The notes below the pieces were generated by a model. The model was not told the origin of the DNA, ran no database searches, and was given only the letters and a program-made list of their open reading frames with translations. From a bacterium (lineage in GTDB: Bacteria; Actinomycetota; Acidimicrobiia; Acidimicrobiales; CATQHL01): DNA of 7,866 nucleotides. Location: the NCBI GenBank assembly GCA_026713745.1, contig JAPONU010000147.1, positions 1 through 7,866 of the forward strand. The letters run 5' to 3'. Below are positions 1 through 5,875 of the stretch, one piece after another. Each line of letters starts with the position of its first letter. Position 1 is the first letter of the stretch. The position numbers were made by a program, and so were the translations under genes.

Positions 1-1359
1 GAGGCCGAGACCGTGACGCAGGGACGGCTGGCGTTCGCCGAGACCGGCGAGGCGCTGCGGACCCGTACCGCGCTCGAGGCCCTGGCCGCCGCCCGCCTGG
101 CGGAACCCCTTCGCGCCGAACTGCGCGACGGCGGCGCCGAGATGCTGCACGACACGATCGAGGTGCCGCTGGTGCGGGTGCTGGCGCGGATGGAGCACTG
201 CGGTGTCGGTGTGGACATCACCGGGCTGGACGCTCTGCGGCGCGAGTTCAAAACCGATGCCGAGCGCCTGCGCGACCAGATTGTCGCCGACGCCGGCGAG
301 GAGTTCAACGTCAACTCGCCGCAGCAACTCGGGAAGGTGCTGTTCGACCGGCTGGGGCTGCCGCCGCAGAAGAAGACCAAGACCGGCTACTCCACCGATG
401 CCGCCACGCTCGAGCGCCTGCGCGGCGAGCACCCCGTGATCGAGCACCTGCTCGCCTACCGGGAGGTGGAGAAGCTCCGCTCCACCTACGGGGAAGGGCT
501 GCTGGCCGAGGTGAACCCCGCCACCGGGCGCATCCACGCCACCTTCAACCAGACGGTGGCCCGCACCGGCCGGCTCTCCTCGGACGCGCCGAACCTGCAC
601 AACATCCCGGTCCGCACCGAGACCGGGCGGGCCTTCCGCAAGGTCTTCGTCCCCGCGGCCGGCACGGCGCTGCTGATCGCCGACTACAACCAGATCGAGC
701 TGCGCTGCATCGCTCACCTGGCCGAAGACCCCGGGCTGATCGCCGCCTTCGAGGCGGGGGAGGACATCCACACCGCGACCGCGGCGCGGGTCTTCGGGGT
801 TCCTGGCGCAGAAGTCACAACCGAGTTGCGGTCGAAGGCCAAGATGGTGTCCTACGGCCTGGCCTACGGCATGGAGGCCTACGGGCTGGGCCGGCGACTG
901 TCGATTCCCACCGAGGAGGCCCAGGTCATCCTGGACGCCTACTTCGGCGCCTTCCCCGCGGTTCTCGACTACATGGACGCGGCGGTGGCCCGGGCCCGCG
1001 AGCTGGGCTACACCGAGACGCTGTTCGGGCGGCGCCGGCCCATCCCCGAACTCCGCGCGGACAACTTCCGGGTGCGCCAGGCCGGTGAGCGCCAGGCCAA
1101 GAACGCGGGCATCCAGGGACTGGCCGCGGACATCTTCAAGGTGGCACTGGTGCACATCGACGGCGCACTCGAGGCCGGCGGGATGGCCAGCCGCCTCATC
1201 CTGCAGGTCCACGACGAGGTCATCCTGGAGGTGCCCGAAGCCGAGCGGGCCGCCGCCGCCGAGTTGGTGCGCCACGAGATGGCCACCGCCCGCGACCTGC
1301 GCGTGCCCCTCGTGGTGGACTTGGCCTTCGGCACCACGTGGGCGGCGGCCAAGGCCTGA
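1..1359 (+). CDS. polA: DNA polymerase I, C-terminal polymerase domain (5' truncated by window edge)
   Basis: Family A DNA polymerase that fills gaps in excision repair and Okazaki-fragment maturation. The frame is open from base 1, so the true start lies upstream; a GTG at 13 is internal. The 452 visible codons are about half of a usual PolA. Numbered from base 1, residues up to about 45 look like the end of the exonuclease-like domain. The thumb includes VNSPQQLGKVLF (104-115) and KKTKTGYSTDA. TGRLSS (189-194) leads into palm motif A, DYNQIELR, with catalytic Asp228. The O-helix RSKAKMVSYGLAYG starts at Arg277, with Lys281, Tyr285 and Tyr289. Motif C, QVHDEV, holds catalytic Asp405. All core catalytic residues are present. 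Tyr285 occupies the position of E. coli Phe762. The 5'-nuclease domain and most of the exonuclease-like domain are outside the window, so proofreading status cannot be judged. rpsA follows after 148 bases. Confidence 0.97.
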   Translation, partial: EAETVTQGRLAFAETGEALRTRTALEALAAARLAEPLRAELRDGGAEMLHDTIEVPLVRVLARMEHCGVGVDITGLDALRREFKTDAERLRDQIVADAGEEFNVNSPQQLGKVLFDRLGLPPQKKTKTGYSTDAATLERLRGEHPVIEHLLAYREVEKLRSTYGEGLLAEVNPATGRIHATFNQTVARTGRLSSDAPNLHNIPVRTETGRAFRKVFVPAAGTALLIADYNQIELRCIAHLAEDPGLIAAFEAGEDIHTATAARVFGVPGAEVTTELRSKAKMVSYGLAYGMEAYGLGRRLSIPTEEAQVILDAYFGAFPAVLDYMDAAVARARELGYTETLFGRRRPIPELRADNFRVRQAGERQAKNAGIQGLAADIFKVALVHIDGALEAGGMASRLILQVHDEVILEVPEAERAAAAELVRHEMATARDLRVPLVVDLAFGTTWAAAKA

Positions 1360-1399
1360 GCGACGCTGGGACCTGTGCGTCCGTGGCCGGGGCGGCAGA

Positions 1400-1427
1400 T
1401 TGCAGTTGGTGGTCGTGCTGTTAGCCT
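1400..1427 (+). promoter_or_regulatory. possible sigma-70-type promoter for rpsA-coaE
   Basis: TTGCAG (1400-1405) and TAGCCT (1422-1427) are separated by 16 bases and resemble -35 and -10 hexamers. Transcription would start near 1434, giving a leader of about 75 bases before the rpsA GTG. The site lies in the only sizeable gap between polA and rpsA. Both hexamers are imperfect and this was judged by eye, so it is only a candidate. Confidence 0.3.
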
Positions 1428-1441
1428 TGCTCCTGCTATTC

Positions 1442-1475
1442 GGGGCCGGTCGGCCCCATTCGACGGCTCGCGTCG
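1442..1475 (+). promoter_or_regulatory. two adjacent hairpins in the polA-rpsA gap (rpsA leader or polA terminator)
   Basis: The first hairpin has arms GGGGCC (1442-1447) and GGCCCC (1452-1457) around a GGTC loop. Four bases later a second has arms CGACG (1461-1465) and CGTCG (1471-1475) around a GCTCG loop. Both arm pairs are perfect. No T-run follows, so a classical intrinsic terminator is unlikely, although actinobacterial terminators often lack one. If the candidate promoter just upstream is real, both hairpins lie in the 5' leader of rpsA, where S1 is known to control its own translation in gammaproteobacteria. That role here is inference. Short GC-rich hairpins also occur by chance in such DNA. 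Confidence 0.4.
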
Positions 1476-1507
1476 TCCAGCCCTGTCCATCGACCAAGTG
1501 AGAATCC

Positions 1508-2920
1508 GTGTCCGACCTCGACCCCAACCTGTCCGTACCCGACGACTCAACCCCAGAACCGACTCCCGCTGAAGAGACCCCCGAGCCGTCAGCTTCCGCA
1601 GAGAGCCCCCCCGAGGCGGAACCCGCCGCCGGAATCGCCGAAGACACCCCCGACGAAATGTCCGAGGTGTATGAGCCGCGAGAGATCGCGGTCAACGACC
1701 TCGACGAGGAGGCGCTGGTCGCCGCCTACACCGCCAGCGTCGTGACGGTCGAGGAAGGCACCATGGTGGTCGGCCGCGTCGTGCGGATCGACAACGACGA
1801 GGTGCTCATCGACATCGGCTTCAAGTCCGAAGGGGTCATCCCGACGCGGGAACTCTCCATCCGCAACGACGCCCATCCCGGTGATGTCGTGGGGATCGAC
1901 GAGGAGATCGAAGCCCTTGTCCTGCAGAAGGAGGACAAGGAAGGCCGCCTCATCCTCTCCAAGAAGCGCGCCCAGTACGAGCGGGCATGGGGCAACGTCG
2001 AGGAGGTCAAGGCCGCCGGTGGAGTGGTCTCGGGCACGGTCATAGAGGTCGTCAAGGGCGGGCTCATCGTGGATATCGGCTTGCGCGGCTTCCTGCCCGC
2101 CTCGCTGGTGGACCTGCGGCGGGTCCGTGACCTGCAGCCGTACGTCGGAAGCAAGGTGGAGGCAAAGATCATCGAACTCGACAAGAACCGCAACAACGTG
2201 GTGCTCTCCCGCCGGGCGTGGTTGGAGGAGACCCAGAAGGAGCAGCGCGAGGAGTTCCTCGACAACCTGAAGCCGGGCGAGGTCCGCAAGGGCACGGTCT
2301 CTTCTGTCGTGCCGTTCGGGGCCTTCATCGATCTGGGCGGCATGGACGGCCTGGTGCACGTCTCGGAGTTGTCCTGGCGTCACGTGGACCACCCCAGTTC
2401 GGTCGTGTCGGTGGGCGACGAGGTGGACGTGCAGGTGCTCGAGGTGGATCCCAGCCGCGAGCGCATCAGCCTCTCGCTGAAAGCCACCCAGCAGGATCCC
2501 TGGCAGGAGTTCGCCGCCACGCACCGCGTGGGCGAACTGGTCTACGGGCGGGTCACCAAGCTGGTCCCGTTCGGCGCGTTCGTGCAGGTGGGCGAGAGCA
2601 TCGAGGGCCTCACCCATATCTCGGAGATGTCGGCGCACCACGTCGAGGTTCCCGAGCAGGTGGTCACCCCCGGCGAGGAGCTGTGGGTGAAGATCATCGA
2701 CATCGACCTCCAGCGGCGGCGCATCAGCCTGTCCATCAAGCAGGCCGCCGAGGGCGGCGTGGTGTCCGCCGAGTTCCAGGAGGCCTTCGGTGAGCACGCC
2801 TTCGATGAGGAGGGCAACTACCTGGGCGACGCGGCCGAGGGCGAGCCGGCCGAAGCCGGCGAGGACCTCAGCGCCGAGGTGGAAGCGGCCGAGAGCTTCG
2901 AGGCCGTCGCCCCCGCCTGA
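1508..2920 (+). CDS. rpsA: 30S ribosomal protein S1 (four S1 domains, acidic N- and C-terminal extensions)
   Basis: S1 binds mRNA on the 30S subunit and helps initiation. The 470-residue product has four S1 (OB-fold) domains, at about 84-153, 171-236, 256-325 and 341-411, the usual actinobacterial number rather than the six of E. coli. Domains 3 and 4 carry the RNA-binding pattern PFGAF...GL(V/T)H(V/I)SE; domains 1 and 2 are the divergent ribosome-docking type (GFKSEGVIPTRELS; GLRGFLPASLVDLR). A DEEGNY motif (433-438) follows domain 4, then an acidic Ala/Glu tail. Residues 1-57 are Pro/Glu-rich, with no Lys, Arg or His. GTG 1508 is the first start after an in-frame TGA at 1499-1501. The preceding AAGTGAG (1496-1502) is a weak ribosome binding site. 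ATG at 1658 (Met51) is an alternative start that would remove most of the extension. coaE follows after 21 bases. Confidence 0.96.
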   Translation: MSDLDPNLSVPDDSTPEPTPAEETPEPSASAESPPEAEPAAGIAEDTPDEMSEVYEPREIAVNDLDEEALVAAYTASVVTVEEGTMVVGRVVRIDNDEVLIDIGFKSEGVIPTRELSIRNDAHPGDVVGIDEEIEALVLQKEDKEGRLILSKKRAQYERAWGNVEEVKAAGGVVSGTVIEVVKGGLIVDIGLRGFLPASLVDLRRVRDLQPYVGSKVEAKIIELDKNRNNVVLSRRAWLEETQKEQREEFLDNLKPGEVRKGTVSSVVPFGAFIDLGGMDGLVHVSELSWRHVDHPSSVVSVGDEVDVQVLEVDPSRERISLSLKATQQDPWQEFAATHRVGELVYGRVTKLVPFGAFVQVGESIEGLTHISEMSAHHVEVPEQVVTPGEELWVKIIDIDLQRRRISLSIKQAAEGGVVSAEFQEAFGEHAFDEEGNYLGDAAEGEPAEAGEDLSAEVEAAESFEAVAPA

Positions 2921-2941
2921 GGGCGACCCGGCCGACGCTCG

Positions 2942-3559
2942 ATGATCGAGGTCGGTCTCACCGGCTGCATCGGCTCGGGCAAGTCCACCGTTGCCGCCGC
3001 TCTCGTCGGGCGCGGCGCCGTCCTGCTGGACGCCGACGCCATCGTGGCCGAACTGCAGCAGCCGGGCCGACCGGTGCTGGAGGAGATGGTGGCGCACTTC
3101 GGGCCCGCCATCCTGCGACCCGACGGGCAGTTGGACCGCGGCGCCGTGGCCGCCGTCGTCTTCGACGACCCGCAGGAACTGGCCGCGCTGAACGCCATCG
3201 TGCATCCCGCCGTGCGCGCCGAGATGGCCGCCCGGCGCCGCGAACTGGCCGGCAGCGATGCCGTGGTCGTCGCCGACATCCCCCTGCTCGCCGAGGCCGG
3301 GCCCGAGCGGCGGCAGGGCCTGGCAGGAATCATCGTCGTCGACGTGGACCCCGAGGTCGCCGTGCAGCGCCTCGTGGCGGGGCGGGACTTGACGGCGAGC
3401 GAGGCGCGGGCCCGCCTGGCGCGCCAGGCCCCGCGCTCCGAGCGGCTGGAACTGGCCGACTTCGTGATCGACAACAACGGCCCACCCGGTCAACTGGAGG
3501 AGCAGGTGGCGCGCTGCTGGGAGTGGATCGGCTCGCTGCGAAACCCCGCGGTCGGGTAG
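2942..3559 (+). CDS. coaE: dephospho-CoA kinase
   Basis: CoaE catalyses the last step of coenzyme A synthesis, ATP-dependent phosphorylation of the ribose 3'-hydroxyl of dephospho-CoA, in the cytosol. The 205-residue product opens with a P-loop, GCIGSGKST (8-16). Next come the substrate-site motif LLDADAI (Asp30 and Asp32), the family motif LNAIVHPAVRAEM (83-95), IPLL (113-116), the VVDVDPE strand, an Arg-rich lid region (143-169) and the terminal VIDNNG (175-180). This is the full length of a single-domain enzyme. The mycobacterial protein, as I recall, carries an extra C-terminal UPF0157-type domain, which is absent here. The ATG at 2942 puts the P-loop at the normal distance from the N-terminus. 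No convincing Shine-Dalgarno sequence precedes it. With only 21 bases after rpsA it is probably expressed from the rpsA transcript. Confidence 0.96.
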   Translation: MIEVGLTGCIGSGKSTVAAALVGRGAVLLDADAIVAELQQPGRPVLEEMVAHFGPAILRPDGQLDRGAVAAVVFDDPQELAALNAIVHPAVRAEMAARRRELAGSDAVVVADIPLLAEAGPERRQGLAGIIVVDVDPEVAVQRLVAGRDLTASEARARLARQAPRSERLELADFVIDNNGPPGQLEEQVARCWEWIGSLRNPAVG

Positions 3560-3614
3560 ACGCCCGCTCCCGCCCGGCTGCGGTCTGCCCGGAGATGCCG
3601 CGCGCGACCTTCAT

Positions 3615-3642
3615 CGTCATTCCGGCGTAGGCCGGAATCCAG
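3615..3642. repeat. REP-like dispersed palindrome (ATTCCGGC / GCCGGAAT)
   Basis: Perfect 8-base arms, ATTCCGGC (3619-3626) and GCCGGAAT (3631-3638), flank a GTAG loop. The flanks, CGTC before and CCAG after, match the layout of a very common family of short bacterial palindromes. On the minus strand it reads WIPAYAGMT, a phrase often seen in spurious proteins predicted over such repeats. It lies 55 bases after the coaE stop, the usual place for REP elements, and could also act as a 3'-end hairpin for the rpsA-coaE transcript. Only one copy is in the window, so its repeat nature is inferred from resemblance. Confidence 0.7.
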
Positions 3643-3689
3643 GGCACCGCGGCCCCGAGATGCGCCTGCTGCGGGGCGGCGCGGCTGGC

Positions 3690-3701
3690 TAAGGTCGTTC
3701 C
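3690..3701 (+). promoter_or_regulatory. putative leaderless promoter of uvrB (-10 TAAGGT)
   Basis: TAAGGT (3690-3695) fits the actinobacterial TANNNT -10 hexamer. Exactly six bases (CGTTCC) separate it from the uvrB GTG at 3702, which places the expected transcription start on the first base of the start codon. No Shine-Dalgarno sequence is present and no clear -35 is visible. uvrA has the same arrangement. It supports GTG 3702 as the uvrB start. Confidence 0.55.
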
Positions 3702-5795
3702 GTGACCTCTGCTCCCGCCGGCGCCGCCCTCGTGACGGCGCGCCGCCACACCCCGTTCCGCATGGTGGCGGACTTCCAGCCCGCCGGGGATCAGCCGGCG
3801 GCCATCGCCGGGCTGTCCGAGGGCATCGGGAGCGGCGAGCGCCGCCTCACGCTGCTGGGCATCACCGGATCGGGAAAGAGCGCCACGATGGCCTGGACCA
3901 TCGAGCAGGTGCAGCGGCCGACCCTCGTGCTGGCGCCCAACAAGTCGCTCGCCGCCCAGCTGGCCAACGAACTGCGGGAGTTCTTCCCGCACAACCGGGT
4001 GGAGTACTTCGTCTCCTACTACGACTACTACCAGCCCGAGGCCTACATGCCGGCCAGCGACACCTTCATCGAGAAGGACGCCTCCATCAACGACGAGATC
4101 GAGCGTCTGCGGCACTCCACCACCTCTGCGCTGTTGACTCGCCGAGACGTGGTGGTGGTGGCCTCGGTGTCGTGCATCTACGGCCTCGGCGGCCCCGCCG
4201 AATACCAGAACCAGCTGCTGGTGCTGCGTACCGGCGAGTCCTACGACCACCGGGCCATCCTGCGTCGCCTCGTGGACATGCAGTACGAGCGCAACGACGC
4301 CAACCTGGCGCGGGGCCGTTTCCGGGTGCGCGGCGACACGCTGGAGGTCCGCCCCGCCTACGCGGAGAACGTGATTCGCGTGGGGCTCTTCGGCGATGAG
4401 GTGGAGCAGATCACGGTGCTGGACCCGGTGACCGGTGAGCGGCTCGACAGCCTCGACGAGGTGATTCTGTTCCCGGCCAGCCACTACGTCACGACCCCCG
4501 AACGCCTGGATGCCGCCGTGGTGCGCATCGAGTCGGAGTTGGCCGAGCGTCTCGGCCACTTCGAGTCGACGGGCCGGCTCCTGGAATCCCAGCGCCTGCG
4601 CATGCGCACCAGCTACGACCTGGAGATGCTGCAGGAGTTGGGCTACTGCAACGGCGTCGAGAACTACTCGGCGCACCTCGACGGGCGCGGCCCCGGAGAG
4701 GCGCCGTTCACGCTGCTGGACTACTTCCCCGAGGACTACCTCACGGTGATCGACGAGTCGCACGTCGCCGTGCCGCAGTTGCATGGGCAGTACCAGGGCG
4801 ATCGCAGCCGCAAGGAGACCCTCATCGAGCACGGCTTCCGCCTGCCGTCGGCGGCCGACAACCGGCCGCTCACCTTCGACGAGGTCATGGAACGGGTGGG
4901 CCAGGTGGTGTTCCTTTCGGCAACCCCCGGGTCGTATGAACTCTCCGTGTCGGACCGGGTGGTGGAGCAGATCGTGCGTCCCACCGGCCTGGTGGATCCC
5001 GAGGTGGTGGTGAAGCCCACGAAGGGCCAGATCGACGACCTGCAGGAGTTGATCCGCCAGCGGGTCGCCGCCGAGGCGCGGGTGCTCGTCACGACCCTCA
5101 CCAAGAAGATGGCCGAGGATCTCACCGAGTACCTCCTGGAGATGGGCGTGCGGGTGCGGTACCTGCACAGCGAGGTGGACACGCTGGCCCGCATCGAGAT
5201 CCTGCGCGACCTGCGGCTGGGCCACTTCGATGTACTGGTGGGCATCAACCTCCTGCGAGAGGGGCTGGATCTGCCGGAGGTGTCCCTGGTGGCCATCCTG
5301 GACGCCGACAAGGAGGGTTTCCTGCGCAGCGAGACCTCGCTGGTGCAGACAATCGGCCGCGCCGCCCGCAACGTGGACGGTCAGGTGGTCATGTACGCCG
5401 ACGTGGTGACCGACTCCATGCGCCGTGCCATCGACGAGACCAGCCGCAGGCGGGTTCGCCAGCAGGCCCACAACGCCGAACACGACATCAGCCCCCGGAC
5501 CATCCGCAAGGCCGTCACCGACATCCTGGCGCTGATCCGCCCGGAGGAGACGGCGCCGGTGCCGCAGCGTCAGCGCCTCGCGCGGCGCGGTCCGCGCGGC
5601 GTGGCGGGTGCCGGGGCGGAGGGCCTCGACGTCTCGAGCGACGACCTGCCGAGGCTGATCGCGGCGCTCAACGAGGAGATGCAGGAGGCGTCGGCGGACC
5701 TGCGTTTCGAGTACGCCGCCCGCTTGCGCGACGAGATCAACGAGTTGCGCCGCGAGCAGCGCGACATCGCCGGCGCCCACGCGGTCGGCGCCTGA
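3702..5795 (+). CDS. uvrB: excinuclease ABC subunit UvrB
   Basis: UvrB is the damage-verifying helicase-like subunit of nucleotide excision repair; it is loaded by UvrA and then recruits UvrC. The 697-residue product is of normal length. Helicase motif I is GITGSGKS (53-60), with Ser where many species have Thr, as in mycobacterial UvrB. The strand-separating beta-hairpin region YFVSYYDYYQPEAY (102-115) is intact and continues into SDTFIEKDASIND. Later motifs are DESH (351-354), SATPGSYE (406-413), GINLLREGLDLPEVSLVAILDADKEGF (514-540) and QTIGRAARN (549-557). A linker of about 610-647 leads to a UVR domain (about 649-684, LIAALNEEMQEAS...YAARLRDEI), the UvrC-binding coiled coil. GTG 3702 gives about 20 residues before the conserved start of domain 1 and sits directly behind a leaderless-type -10. 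ATG 3762 (Met21) is possible but would leave little before the conserved FQPAGDQP. Confidence 0.97.
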   Translation: MTSAPAGAALVTARRHTPFRMVADFQPAGDQPAAIAGLSEGIGSGERRLTLLGITGSGKSATMAWTIEQVQRPTLVLAPNKSLAAQLANELREFFPHNRVEYFVSYYDYYQPEAYMPASDTFIEKDASINDEIERLRHSTTSALLTRRDVVVVASVSCIYGLGGPAEYQNQLLVLRTGESYDHRAILRRLVDMQYERNDANLARGRFRVRGDTLEVRPAYAENVIRVGLFGDEVEQITVLDPVTGERLDSLDEVILFPASHYVTTPERLDAAVVRIESELAERLGHFESTGRLLESQRLRMRTSYDLEMLQELGYCNGVENYSAHLDGRGPGEAPFTLLDYFPEDYLTVIDESHVAVPQLHGQYQGDRSRKETLIEHGFRLPSAADNRPLTFDEVMERVGQVVFLSATPGSYELSVSDRVVEQIVRPTGLVDPEVVVKPTKGQIDDLQELIRQRVAAEARVLVTTLTKKMAEDLTEYLLEMGVRVRYLHSEVDTLARIEILRDLRLGHFDVLVGINLLREGLDLPEVSLVAILDADKEGFLRSETSLVQTIGRAARNVDGQVVMYADVVTDSMRRAIDETSRRRVRQQAHNAEHDISPRTIRKAVTDILALIRPEETAPVPQRQRLARRGPRGVAGAGAEGLDVSSDDLPRLIAALNEEMQEASADLRFEYAARLRDEINELRREQRDIAGAHAVGA

Positions 5796-5863
5796 GCCCA
5801 GCGGGTTCTCACGGGGTTGCTCACAGGGGCGCGGATTGGGCTCCGGCGCGGCGATTTCGCACC

Positions 5864-5875
5864 TACGCTGAGCCT
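5864..5875 (+). promoter_or_regulatory. putative leaderless promoter of uvrA (-10 TACGCT)
   Basis: TACGCT (5864-5869) fits TANNNT and is followed by exactly six bases (GAGCCT) before the uvrA GTG at 5876, so transcription would begin at the start codon. The spacing equals that at uvrB. No Shine-Dalgarno sequence and no good -35 are visible. It suggests uvrA can be expressed independently of uvrB despite the short 80-base gap, and it supports the chosen GTG. Confidence 0.55.

Noticed and set aside
1375..1572. 65-codon + strand frame in the polA-rpsA gap
   Set aside because: It runs into the rpsA coding region in a different frame, resembles nothing known, and overlaps the candidate promoter and hairpins.
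1627..1634. Second copy of the palindrome arm GCCGGAAT inside rpsA
   Set aside because: There is no matching ATTCCGGC arm or flanking signature nearby. It is a chance octamer within codons.
2218..2793. 191-codon + strand frame inside rpsA, and similar alternate + frames inside polA, uvrB and uvrA
   Set aside because: These overlap conserved coding sequence in another frame, are Arg/Ala/Gly/Pro-rich, and show no domain or plausible ribosome binding site.
1589..3493. 634-codon open frame on the minus strand across rpsA and coaE
   Set aside because: It lies antisense to two clearly recognisable genes and shows no family motif. Its composition is a mirror of the GC-biased codons opposite.
3652..3677. 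GCCCCG (3652-3657) / CGGGGC (3672-3677) inverted repeat before uvrB as a terminator
   Set aside because: It has only six base pairs, a 14-base loop and no T-run, in very GC-rich DNA. It is as likely to be chance as signal.
3560..3701. SOS (LexA) box or RecA-independent damage promoter upstream of uvrB
   Set aside because: I found no match to the actinobacterial LexA palindrome (TCGAAC-N4-GTTCGA) or to a TTGTC-type element at the right distance from the -10. The 5796-5875 gap before uvrA was checked with the same result.
3330..5780. 816-codon open frame on the minus strand across uvrB
   Set aside because: It has no recognisable domain and covers a full-length conserved uvrB. Its WIPAYAGMT segment comes from the REP-like palindrome, not from a protein.
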